Shown: one piece after another, positions 1-7,022 of the stretch | Numbering within the stretch: position 1 is the stretch's first letter | Layout of the letters: each line of letters begins with the position of its first letter | Assembly: GCA_028412835.1 (NCBI GenBank) | Contig: JAONQW010000008.1 | Coordinates: 1 to 44,545, forward strand | From: Candidatus Pelagibacterales bacterium | GTDB taxonomy: Bacteria > Pseudomonadota > Alphaproteobacteria > Pelagibacterales > AG-422-B15 | Direction of reading: 5' to 3' | Length of the DNA stretch: 44,545 nt | Position numbers and translations under genes: made by a program | The notes under the pieces: generated by a model | Told to the model about the DNA's origin: nothing | Databases searched by the model: none | Seen by the model: the letters and a program-made list of their open reading frames with translations, nothing else

Positions 1-251
1 AATACGACTTCTAAATCAAAAATGATAAATAGTAGAGTTACCAGATAAAAACGAACATCAAATTTCATGCGGGAGTCTCCAAATTGATCAAAGCCACATT
101 CATAAGCAGAATTTTTTACATCGTCAGGATTGTGACGAGCAACTACAAAGTTTACAAAAACAAAGAGGCAGCCAATAACTAACGAAAGAATTAAAAATAT
201 TAGTACTGGTAGATATTCGCCTAAGGCGTGATCCATATGTAAAGTATCCAT
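1..251 (-). CDS. nuoA: NADH-quinone oxidoreductase subunit A (5' part; runs off the window)
   Basis: This is a small membrane subunit of respiratory complex I. The minus strand reads 83 codons from an ATG at 249-251 to the left edge without a stop. A hydrophobic helix near residues 14-34 is followed by the conserved loop containing KNSAYECGFDQFG and RMKFDVRFYLV, then a second helix ending in IIFDLEVV. This layout and the ECG/KFDVRFY signature are diagnostic of NuoA/NdhC. The other nuo genes presumably follow beyond position 1. A second Met lies five codons in, but the first is the better match in length. In many alphaproteobacteria nuoA follows hup and tRNA genes; here about 9 kb of other genes lies in between. 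Confidence 0.93.
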   Translation of the reverse strand, partial: MDTLHMDHALGEYLPVLIFLILSLVIGCLFVFVNFVVARHNPDDVKNSAYECGFDQFGDSRMKFDVRFYLVTLLFIIFDLEVV

Positions 252-341
252 TAACAGTACCTATATATACCCAAAAATTTAGAAGAAAACTCTATTTTTT
301 AAATATTTTAAGCAACTGAAATAGTCAGATATTTAGCTGAT

Positions 342-1334
342 TTAATTAACTTTTGACAAAAATTTGAGCAAGAAATCATTTACTTCCTTTGGCTTCTCTT
401 CTTGCACCCAATGTCCAGCTCCATCTAACAGGACAACATCAACTAAATTCTCATATTGTGGTTCAATATTTACTCTTAAGTCATTGGAATCCTTATAACC
501 ATTTGGTAAAATAAAAAAATTAACAGGGTCATGACTCCCAGCTAAAAATGCTGATGGTTGGCTGATTTTTTTTCCTGCAAGATGCTCCATATCCTTAAAA
601 TCAAGCTCATAATTACGATACCTATTTAAAGGCCCCCTTAAACCACTACTTTCAAACTCACCAACAAGATAATCCATCTCTTCTTTATTGATCCAGTCAG
701 GATAACTATCGAAAGAATTAATGTCGTCCAGTAACTTTGATTCGGGAGATTTATTGCTAGAAGCACTAAATACAGCATTCTTAATGTCATTCATTCCTCT
801 GTAATCTGCAGTAAAATATGTAGTTTCTAGATACTTTCTAATATCCGCCTCAAGTTCTTTCTCTGCAACACCTTCATCTTGAAAGTAAATTTGATAAAAA
901 AACTTATCTTTATAAATTTGTTTAAACAGTTCAATTGGGGTGACGTTTAATCTTCTAAAATATGGAACTGACAGCCCAGCAACCGCAGTTATAGTATCTT
1001 CATTTAGTAAAGCAGTATGCCAAACAATTGGACCGCCCCAGTCTCTGCCAATTAAAATTGCTGTTTTAAAATTAAGTTCATGAATAATGCCAATGATATC
1101 ATCAGCTAATTTTTTAAGACTATACTCACTTACAGCATGTGGTTTATCTGAGCCGCCGTAACCTCTGACATCGATTGCCGCCACTGTATAGCCAGCATTG
1201 GCAAGTGAGCCAATCTGTTTTCGCCAAGAATACCAACTCTCCGGACACCCATGAACAAGTATAATTAAGGGTCCAGAGCCCTCGATATGAGCTCTAATGT
1301 TAATTCCATTAGTTTTGATCATTTTCATTTGCAT
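342..1334 (-). CDS. alpha/beta hydrolase, epoxide hydrolase type
   Basis: A predicted soluble alpha/beta-hydrolase of 330 residues. The oxyanion-hole motif HGCPESWYSWR lies near residue 28. The nucleophile elbow GRDWGG has Asp at about residue 98, which is the epoxide-hydrolase and haloalkane-dehalogenase arrangement rather than a Ser esterase. An acid in AGSHDPVNF and a His in GAGHWVQEEKP complete the triad. Epoxide hydrolases open epoxides to diols through an aspartyl ester; the substrate cannot be told from sequence. The first ATG (1332-1334) is used; a TTG two codons earlier and ATGs at 1328 and 1322 are alternatives, and no strong ribosome site separates them. It is divergent from the SMP-30 gene, with a 60-bp shared promoter region. 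Confidence 0.85.
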   Translation of the reverse strand: MQMKMIKTNGINIRAHIEGSGPLIILVHGCPESWYSWRKQIGSLANAGYTVAAIDVRGYGGSDKPHAVSEYSLKKLADDIIGIIHELNFKTAILIGRDWGGPIVWHTALLNEDTITAVAGLSVPYFRRLNVTPIELFKQIYKDKFFYQIYFQDEGVAEKELEADIRKYLETTYFTADYRGMNDIKNAVFSASSNKSPESKLLDDINSFDSYPDWINKEEMDYLVGEFESSGLRGPLNRYRNYELDFKDMEHLAGKKISQPSAFLAGSHDPVNFFILPNGYKDSNDLRVNIEPQYENLVDVVLLDGAGHWVQEEKPKEVNDFLLKFLSKVN

Positions 1335-1394
1335 AAACAAATATTGTCACTTTAATTGATTTAAGTGAAGAGTAATGTAACATTAAGTCTATAA

Positions 1395-2309
1395 ATGCCT
1401 ACAACGCTAAAATTGTTAGTTGAAAATTTATATTTTTCGGAAGGTCCGAGATGGCATAATAATAAATTTTGGTTCTCCGACTTCTATCAACATGCAGTGT
1501 TTAGTGTTGATAGTGATGGTAAGCTTGAAAAAATAGTAGATATTCCTAATCAGCCATCAGGATTAGGTTGGTTGCCAAATGGTGACATGTTAATTGTTTC
1601 CATGAACGATCAAAAGCTTATGCGCTTTAGTGAAGGTGTTTTATCCCTACATAGCGATCTATCACACCTTACTCAATATACTTGTAATGATATGGTGGTT
1701 GATAAAGAAGGTCATGCGTATATTGGAAACTTTGGAACTACAAAACATAACATTGATGTTAAGCCAACTTGCCTAATTCATGTATCACCCGAAGGAACTG
1801 CATCAATTGTTGCTGACAACTTAGAATTTCCCAATGGTACTGTTATTACACCTGATGGAAAAAAATTAATTGTTGGTGAGACTTATGCTGGACGTCTTAC
1901 ATCATATGACATCAATCCAGATAAAACTTTATCTAACAGAAAAATTTGGGCTCAAATGATGCCAACATGGATATTCTATATTACTAAACTTAGAAGATTT
2001 CTTAAACAGGTTCCAAAAGAGTCTTCTTTTCCAGTGAGAGTTCCAGATGGAATCTGTTTAGATGAGAATATGGGAATTTGGGTGGCCTCCCCAACTACTT
2101 ACGAGGTTTTTCGTATTGAAGAAGGAGGTAAAGTAACAGACATTATCAGTACTCCACAACGTGCATACGCATGCATGCTTGGTGGTCCCGAAGGTAAAAC
2201 TTTGCACATATCAACTGCAAATGACTCAACTCCAGAAGTTGCAAAATCAAAACGGATGGGTAAAATTTATACTTCGAGAGTTAAATATGCTCGAGCTGGC
2301 AATCCTTAA
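1395..2309 (+). CDS. SMP-30/gluconolactonase/LRE family protein
   Basis: A 304-residue beta-propeller protein of the SMP-30/gluconolactonase family, whose members hydrolyse lactones or related esters using a bound divalent metal. Visible features are the N-terminal SEGPRWHNNKFWFSD block that carries the metal-ligand Glu, the repeated blade motifs (for example NQPSGLGWLPNGDML and EFPNGTVITPDGKKL), and the late VPDGICLDENMGIWVA motif with the conserved Asp. No signal peptide is seen. It starts at the only reasonable ATG and has no clear ribosome site. It sits head to head with the epoxide-hydrolase-like gene, so the two may serve one catabolic step, but this is inference. Confidence 0.85.
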   Translation: MPTTLKLLVENLYFSEGPRWHNNKFWFSDFYQHAVFSVDSDGKLEKIVDIPNQPSGLGWLPNGDMLIVSMNDQKLMRFSEGVLSLHSDLSHLTQYTCNDMVVDKEGHAYIGNFGTTKHNIDVKPTCLIHVSPEGTASIVADNLEFPNGTVITPDGKKLIVGETYAGRLTSYDINPDKTLSNRKIWAQMMPTWIFYITKLRRFLKQVPKESSFPVRVPDGICLDENMGIWVASPTTYEVFRIEEGGKVTDIISTPQRAYACMLGGPEGKTLHISTANDSTPEVAKSKRMGKIYTSRVKYARAGNP

Positions 2310-2582
2310 CTAGTATCTAATCATTAAATAATAAAGATCTCTCGATAATCCTTCGTATATATTATCTCGCTCCTTATCTTTAGGCATTTGTTCTGCTATT
2401 TGGTCTTCAAACGTAAGATCTAAATTTAATCTTTTACGCTTCCCATCAATTATTTTTGAGTCTGAAATTTCTTCAATTATTGTATTTTCATCAGCAAAAG
2501 CAACACCAAGTAATTCGCTAGCAAAGATTTGATTGCTCTGCACAAATAGAAAGATTAAAAATGAAAAATATTTTATGTACAT
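2310..2582 (-). CDS. small secreted or periplasmic hypothetical protein (90 aa)
   Basis: I do not recognise a family. The N-terminus (MYIKYFSFLIFLFVQSNQIFA) is a classical Sec signal with likely cleavage after IFA-SE. The mature part of about 68 residues is acidic then basic, with the stretch SDSKIIDGKRKRLNLD. Its stop codon directly abuts the stop of the convergent SMP-30 gene, with no spacer. A real signal peptide makes it more likely than chance to be a gene, but it could be lineage-specific. Confidence 0.6.
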   Translation of the reverse strand: MYIKYFSFLIFLFVQSNQIFASELLGVAFADENTIIEEISDSKIIDGKRKRLNLDLTFEDQIAEQMPKDKERDNIYEGLSRDLYYLMIRY

Positions 2583-2693
2583 CCACTAAATTTTTTAAAA
2601 TAGTTTCAGTTTGTTACAATAAGTTTTATTAGTGATATTTTTTAATACTAAAAATTATTTAATAAATCAATAAATGCTATCAATAATTACATA

Positions 2694-2727
2694 AAAAAAG
2701 TTATAATTTTACAGAATTACTCTGTAA
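2694..2727 (-). terminator. weak intrinsic terminator after the 61-aa gene
   Basis: On the minus strand TTACAGA and TCTGTAA form a perfect 7-bp stem with a 5-nt loop (2709-2727), overlapping the stop codon of the gene at 2717. A run of seven T follows at 2694-2700, about nine bases beyond the stem. The gap makes it a weaker match than a standard terminator. Confidence 0.4.
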
Positions 2728-2902
2728 TTGCATTTTCAATTTTCATCAAAATTGGTCTGCCATCATGAGCGGTATTTAAAGGAATAATTTTGCCATCATA
2801 TCGCGCGCATAGAGTTGGTGCATTTTGTTTTTTGTCACCAAGAGTTACTTCCAAGTCAACAATAATTAGCTCGACATCGGTAAGGGTTTTTAAAATTTTC
2901 AT
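2717..2902 (-). CDS. conserved-looking small soluble protein (61 aa)
   Basis: A 61-residue protein beginning MKILKTLTDVELIIVDLEVT. This start is chosen because the sequence AGGAG lies seven bases before it; the frame stays open further upstream but that extension would overlap the preceding gene and lacks a ribosome site. The product has alternating hydrophobic strands and includes CARYDGKIIPLNTAHDGRP. No named family is recognised. It follows the DUF4149-like gene by ten bases, with its ribosome site in the gap, so the two form a small operon. Confidence 0.65.
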   Translation of the reverse strand: MKILKTLTDVELIIVDLEVTLGDKKQNAPTLCARYDGKIIPLNTAHDGRPILMKIENAITE

Positions 2903-2912
2903 AAATGATCTC

Positions 2913-3326
2913 CTATATAAAATATAATACAACTAAACTAATTGAGCTAAGCAACTGACATAAAAAAATAAACACTGATATAAAGTGAAACTGCTTAAAT
3001 TTCTTTTCAAAAATTAATTCACCTGCTTTAAACTTATCTCGATATAGATTTATCTTAGGAGTTATAGCGTAAGTATTAAATAGAAAAAAAAGACCTGAGA
3101 TTAATGGTACTGAATAAAATATGACGTCGCCACTTATTAAGGCTGTTACAAAAGCAAAAAATGATAGAATGAACCCATAAAGAAACATTCTTGGAAAAGT
3201 AAATCTTAAGAATTTTCCAGCTGTATCTTCGTTTAAGGTATTAAAAACTGAGGGTGTTATTACCGTCATAAAGAAAATCATGAAGCCAATAATAAGCAAA
3301 TGAAGTAAAATAGATATTTGTAACAT
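2913..3326 (-). CDS. DUF4149-like integral membrane protein
   Basis: A 137-residue protein with four predicted membrane helices (about residues 5-25, 45-65, 70-88 and 115-135). The motif ITPKINLYRDKF between helices 3 and 4 resembles the ITPxxNxxRD signature of the DUF4149/TMEM205-like family, whose function is not established. No signal peptide beyond helix 1. First gene of a two-gene unit with the 61-aa protein. Confidence 0.65.
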   Translation of the reverse strand: MLQISILLHLLIIGFMIFFMTVITPSVFNTLNEDTAGKFLRFTFPRMFLYGFILSFFAFVTALISGDVIFYSVPLISGLFFLFNTYAITPKINLYRDKFKAGELIFEKKFKQFHFISVFIFLCQLLSSISLVVLYFI

Positions 3327-3377
3327 GTTAATGAATTAGCTCAAATTAACGCAAAAACAATTAATGTTTAAATTAAA

Positions 3378-3473
3378 CTACTTATTTTTTTTTGCTTTTT
3401 TTGCAGCCCTTTTTTCTTTCAAAGACTTGCCTTGCTTTTTTGAATCTTTTTGTCTGTCCATGCCTTTGGCCAT
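3378..3473 (-). CDS. very small, highly basic protein (31 aa)
   Basis: A short minus-strand frame: MAKGMDRQKDSKKQGKSLKE followed by KRAAKKAKKNK. It is preceded by a good ribosome site (AGGAG, nine bases before the ATG). More than a third of its residues are Lys or Arg. Tiny proteins starting MAKGxDRxK with Lys/Ala-rich tails occur in several proteobacteria and are usually missed or left unnamed; this is recalled family knowledge, not checked. Low-complexity codons (runs of AAA) mean chance cannot be excluded. Confidence 0.6.
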   Translation of the reverse strand: MAKGMDRQKDSKKQGKSLKEKRAAKKAKKNK

Positions 3474-3556
3474 AGTGAATCTCCTTAGTTAAAATAGATT
3501 AGCATCAAATACAAAATAGCCATAGCTTTCTGTATTAAAAGTACTATATTACCGAA

Positions 3557-3853
3557 ATGGACACATTCAAGCGAGTCTGGAATTCAGTTATGAATTCTAA
3601 TTATAACCCAATCAGCAATGTGCAGAACATGGAAGTTCGCCACCTGGTAATGCAAATTTTAGCATTTATGTGGAGTGGCGTATTTTCTATATATATTGTG
3701 AATAGCCTTGGTGTTTTTAAATATACTGCTATTGCTCACGCACTTTTAATAGCAGCTATATTCGTAACTGCTTTTGTCTTTCAAACCGCAAAGAATAAGC
3801 CTGAAGTTTTTGACCACAAATTTTTTCGTGGTAAAGACGGAGAGCATGACTAA
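3557..3853 (+). CDS. small membrane protein (98 aa)
   Basis: A 98-residue protein with two hydrophobic helices (about residues 30-50 and 55-75), an N-terminal amphipathic stretch and a charged tail ending FFRGKDGEHD. No family is recognised. Its last eight bases overlap the start of the methyltransferase gene (ATGACTAA), so the two are probably translationally coupled. The pairing suggests a shared role, but nothing in either sequence tells which. Confidence 0.7.
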   Translation: MDTFKRVWNSVMNSNYNPISNVQNMEVRHLVMQILAFMWSGVFSIYIVNSLGVFKYTAIAHALLIAAIFVTAFVFQTAKNKPEVFDHKFFRGKDGEHD

Positions 3854-4703
3854 CGAAGAGCAGAACGTTAAACAAAAAGCCTTCTGGTCAGGTAAAGGTG
3901 GAGATGTCTGGGTTGAAAGACAGGATGAGCTTGATATTACCCTAAAGCCACTAGGTGATGCTGCTTTAAAAAAAATAGATTTATCAAATTGTAATAAAAT
4001 ACTAGATATTGGATGCGGTACTGGCAGAACAACACTTGATATTGCCAGTGAGCATGTAAATAGTAAAGTATCTGGACTAGATATATCGCTGCCTATGTTA
4101 GTCCACGCAAAATCACTCGCAGCAAATGAAAATATTTCAAATGCTGAATTTATTGTTCAAGATGTACAGTTAGAACCTTTAAAAAAAGATAATTATGATG
4201 CTGCCTTTTCTAGGTTTGGAGTAATGTTCTTTGATGATCCAAAAGCCGCTTTTTTAAATGTATTTGATTCATTAAAAAAAGATTCCACTCTATCTTTTGT
4301 TTGCTGGCAATCACCTAAAGTTAATCCTTGGCATGGAGTATCGGCGACAGTGTTGAAGGAGTTTCTAGAGCTGCCCGCAGTAGAAAAAAGAGCACCAAGT
4401 CCTTTTGCATTTCAAGAACCTGAATATATTGATGAAATACTAACCGCTGCTGGTTTCGTAAATGTAGCAATTGAACCAATGGCAACTAAAATCTTGTGGT
4501 TTGCAAATCAGAGTATTGATGAAGCAGTTTTTAATTTTGTTTCTTTAAATCCAGTAATTGCTGAAAGTATAAAATCAATTGACCCAGCAATAAAAGATAA
4601 ACTCTTACAATCTTTAGCTAATGCATTCGAACCATTCATGACGAACGAAGGTTTAATGTTTGACAGTGCAACTTGGATTGTTTCTGCAAAAAAAATAAAT
4701 TAG
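3846..4703 (+). CDS. class I SAM-dependent methyltransferase
   Basis: A 285-residue methyltransferase of the UbiE/Methyltransf_11/25 type. Motif I, ILDIGCGTGRTTLDIA, is at residues 52-67, with the acidic residue of motif II in SGLDIS and motif III near YDAAFSRFGVMFFDD. The C-terminal part (FAFQEPEYIDEILTAAGF) is typical of this group. Substrate unknown. The start is the ATG at 3846, which overlaps the upstream stop; the frame is open further upstream but that would put most of the extension inside the preceding gene. It ends six bases before the convergent GST gene. Confidence 0.85.
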   Translation: MTNEEQNVKQKAFWSGKGGDVWVERQDELDITLKPLGDAALKKIDLSNCNKILDIGCGTGRTTLDIASEHVNSKVSGLDISLPMLVHAKSLAANENISNAEFIVQDVQLEPLKKDNYDAAFSRFGVMFFDDPKAAFLNVFDSLKKDSTLSFVCWQSPKVNPWHGVSATVLKEFLELPAVEKRAPSPFAFQEPEYIDEILTAAGFVNVAIEPMATKILWFANQSIDEAVFNFVSLNPVIAESIKSIDPAIKDKLLQSLANAFEPFMTNEGLMFDSATWIVSAKKIN

Positions 4704-4709
4704 TTATTG

Positions 4710-5321
4710 TTATTTAAGCTCAATTGCTTTTTTAAAAGCTGGTCTTGCTGATATTCTCTCAACATAATCTTTGATATGTGTCATTTCATCGGTTACGCAG
4801 CCCATTCTATTTGCCATAAAACATGCATGACCAAGCATTAAATCAGCAGCAGAAAAGTTCCCAATCAAATAGTCTTTATCAGCCAGGTTATCATTTACCA
4901 TCATTAATGATTTTGTTAGTAAATTTTTTGCCTGTCTTAAAACATTCTCATCTCTACGATCAGGTGGTAGTAAAATTGTTTGCACAACTATTTGGTTCAT
5001 TGGTGGCATAACCATGCCTTCACAATAATGAAACCATTGCAGATAATAAGGAAATTCTGTGGAATTTATTTCAGGTTTTAAACCACCGTCCTTATGTCGT
5101 GCCAATACATATTCAATAATTGCGCCAGATTCAAAAATAGACACATCACCATCTTCCAATACAGGTACTCTACCAAGTGCGTGTCTTGCTCGGTGTTCAT
5201 CAGATTTAAGTCCTTCTTTTGAAAATGGCATTATATTTACTTCATATTCAAGACCTAGCTCTTCTAATAACCAGATTATTCTCTGGGCTCTTGAATTTGT
5301 TGCAAAATGAACTTTTAACAT
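4710..5321 (-). CDS. glutathione S-transferase family protein
   Basis: A 203-residue two-domain GST. The N-terminal thioredoxin-like domain starts MLKVHFATNSRAQRIIWLLE and contains the cis-Pro/ESGA glutathione-binding signature (GRVPVLEDGDVSIFESGAII). The C-terminal helical domain has the N-capping motif NFSAADLMLGHACF. Members conjugate glutathione to electrophiles or act as thiol reductases; the subclass is uncertain. The start at 5319-5321 avoids overlap with the upstream secreted-protein gene; an earlier in-frame ATG would run into it. Proximity to the epoxide-hydrolase-like gene hints at detoxification, as inference. Confidence 0.85.
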   Translation of the reverse strand: MLKVHFATNSRAQRIIWLLEELGLEYEVNIMPFSKEGLKSDEHRARHALGRVPVLEDGDVSIFESGAIIEYVLARHKDGGLKPEINSTEFPYYLQWFHYCEGMVMPPMNQIVVQTILLPPDRRDENVLRQAKNLLTKSLMMVNDNLADKDYLIGNFSAADLMLGHACFMANRMGCVTDEMTHIKDYVERISARPAFKKAIELK

Positions 5322-5331
5322 AATTTTCTCT

Positions 5332-6615
5332 TTAGTTTGGACAAGGAAAAAATGTTTCAACTTGATTTGGCATCAAGTACCTTGCTTGAGGCATATACGG
5401 CCCCATAACTGTTTCTAACTGATCTTGTTTCATCACTCTTTGTATTGCATGATCAAAGTCTTTAGATGGTAACATATGTCGAAATTGAATCACGGTCACA
5501 TCTTCATCAAACATTCCATCCCCATCATCAGCCATAGGTAACCAAGCCATTCCACATTCTCTAGTGGCATTGCGTGGTCGGTCTTCAGCTCGACTTATAG
5601 CTATCGTATAAAAACCATTTTTATTAAGTGGTATTTCTTGATCAAACAAGCAGTCGTTAACTCTAGTATTCACAAAACTCTGATTGGAACAAAGCGACCA
5701 ATAACGTAAATCAGCTTCTTTTGCTACATTTGCTCCATTAAATGTTTGTGGGGTTGTCGGCGCCTTACCTCTGACAATTAAAACTTTACCATGTTTACGA
5801 TTAATAATGGCTCTTATGTAATCATTATCTAAGTTTGGATAAAAACCACCCTCACTTCGGGGTGCGTTTGGATCGATATCACCAGTATACATTCCAATTA
5901 AGCTTTTTCGATCGAGTTGAATAAACCATTTAGTTGGATTGTGTGCTGGCCAAGTATCGGGTTTGTCTGATTGAGTAATTAACTTACGATATTCATTAGG
6001 CGGTATTCCAAGTGCATCGAAGGAGACTGTTAAGAATTGACTTGCATTCATAGCTTTACATGCTTCTTTGCTTTTAAGCTTGGTACCATCACTCAATGTC
6101 AAAGTTGGTTGAGGTAAAGTAACGCCACCTGTCGGGGTAGTATTTTCATCTGGTAAATAAATTCTATAAACAATGAGTTGTTGATTGTTTCTATATTGTG
6201 GAGAAAACAAGGTGTTGTCAGAGTTTGCTATAGCAGCATCATTTATCACTTCAATCGTATACGCACGATTCAAATCAGACCTTTGATTGCCTGGTATAAA
6301 TGGATTTGTCGCAATTGAATCTATCTGATAATCAGTTATTGACTCAATCGGCTTGCCTCTTTCATTGTAACTAAAAAACGACATATAGCGTGAATAAGGA
6401 TAGTCACCATTGAGTTCAAGAGTTGCATCTTCTGGAGTAGAAAATACAGCAGCCCAGTAATAAACATTAGCATCAGGGTAGGCAATATTAATGTACGGAT
6501 CTGCACTAAATGGTCCACGCCAAAAACAGTCATTGGGACCAGGTATTGCCTTTTCAGAAGCCATGGCTTCAAAGCTTAGAAGTAATAGTAAAAATATTGA
6601 TGTTATTAAGCGCAT
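5332..6615 (-). CDS. secreted protein of unknown function (427 aa)
   Basis: A clear signal peptide (MRLITSIFLLLLLSFEAMAS, cleavage likely after AMA) precedes a 410-residue mature protein beginning with FWRGPFSADPYINIAYPD. Motifs such as YPYSRYMSFFSYNERGKPI and NPFIPGNQRSDLN resemble a broadly distributed, unnamed secreted family that I know only by pattern. Six or so Cys residues, including a penultimate FFPCPN, suggest disulfides. No catalytic motif is identified. Ten bases separate its stop from the GST start, so the two are likely cotranscribed. Confidence 0.75.
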   Translation of the reverse strand: MRLITSIFLLLLLSFEAMASEKAIPGPNDCFWRGPFSADPYINIAYPDANVYYWAAVFSTPEDATLELNGDYPYSRYMSFFSYNERGKPIESITDYQIDSIATNPFIPGNQRSDLNRAYTIEVINDAAIANSDNTLFSPQYRNNQQLIVYRIYLPDENTTPTGGVTLPQPTLTLSDGTKLKSKEACKAMNASQFLTVSFDALGIPPNEYRKLITQSDKPDTWPAHNPTKWFIQLDRKSLIGMYTGDIDPNAPRSEGGFYPNLDNDYIRAIINRKHGKVLIVRGKAPTTPQTFNGANVAKEADLRYWSLCSNQSFVNTRVNDCLFDQEIPLNKNGFYTIAISRAEDRPRNATRECGMAWLPMADDGDGMFDEDVTVIQFRHMLPSKDFDHAIQRVMKQDQLETVMGPYMPQARYLMPNQVETFFPCPN

Positions 6616-6683
6616 GTAGAAATCATAAACCAGAAATATCTAAATGTATATTTTATCTGATAGGCCTAATATTAAAAAATTAA

Positions 6684-6929
6684 TTAGCCAGAAATTAGCC
6701 AATTCCAAAAAGATTGTTGCTTAGACAATTCTTGGTATTCTCTTATATGAGATCTTTGAGTTATGTTATAATCACTCTCGTCTTGTAAATATGCAATATG
6801 AGAGCGTTGTGTTATATTGTAATCACTCTCGTCTTGTAGAAAATTAATGTCTTCACGTGTTGTGATAGCTGCAAAAATAGTTGTATAAGAAAACAAAGAT
6901 AGTATTGATATAAGTATTATTTTTTTCAT
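6684..6929 (-). CDS. small exported repeat protein (81 aa)
   Basis: An N-terminal signal peptide (residues 1-21, ending TTIFAA) is followed by two copies of LQDESDYNITQRSHI at residues 31-45 and 48-62, a 17-residue period, then EYQELSKQQSFWNWLISG. The repeat is nearly exact in the DNA as well, so it is a recent internal duplication. No family is recognised. It could be a surface or periplasmic peptide; the neighbouring autotransporter is another exported protein, but a link is not shown. Confidence 0.6.
   Translation of the reverse strand: MKKIILISILSLFSYTTIFAAITTREDINFLQDESDYNITQRSHIAYLQDESDYNITQRSHIREYQELSKQQSFWNWLISG
6744..6839 (-). repeat. 51-bp tandem repeat inside the 81-aa gene
   Basis: Two units at 6744-6788 and 6795-6839, each encoding LQDESDYNITQRSHI, lie with a 51-bp period. 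The DNA differs at only a few positions, mostly silent. Confidence 0.85.
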
Positions 6930-6979
6930 AGATTAGTCTTAACCAAAGATTCACAAAAATGCAAATTTGTGACAAAACA

Positions 6980-7022
6980 TGGATGATGGCGCTCAAACCC
7001 GCGACCTTCTATTAGAAAGAGC
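6980..7022 (-). pseudogene. possible tRNA 3'-half remnant
   Basis: The minus strand reads GAAGGTCGCGGGTTTGAGCG, which looks like an anticodon-stem 3' side, variable loop and T-arm start. It shares 15 of 16 bases (6992-7007) with the T-arm region of the intact tRNA-Asp at 9623-9638. An anticodon-like stem CTTTC/GAAGG has only five loop bases, and the T-stem no longer pairs, so it is not functional. It begins at the stop codon of the autotransporter gene. It could be the far attachment scar of an integration at tRNA-Asp, or a chance match. Confidence 0.35.

Noticed and set aside
3774-3845. Upstream start for the methyltransferase
   Set aside because: It would overlap the 98-aa gene by 80 bp; the ATG at 3846 gives the common short overlap and a normal family length.
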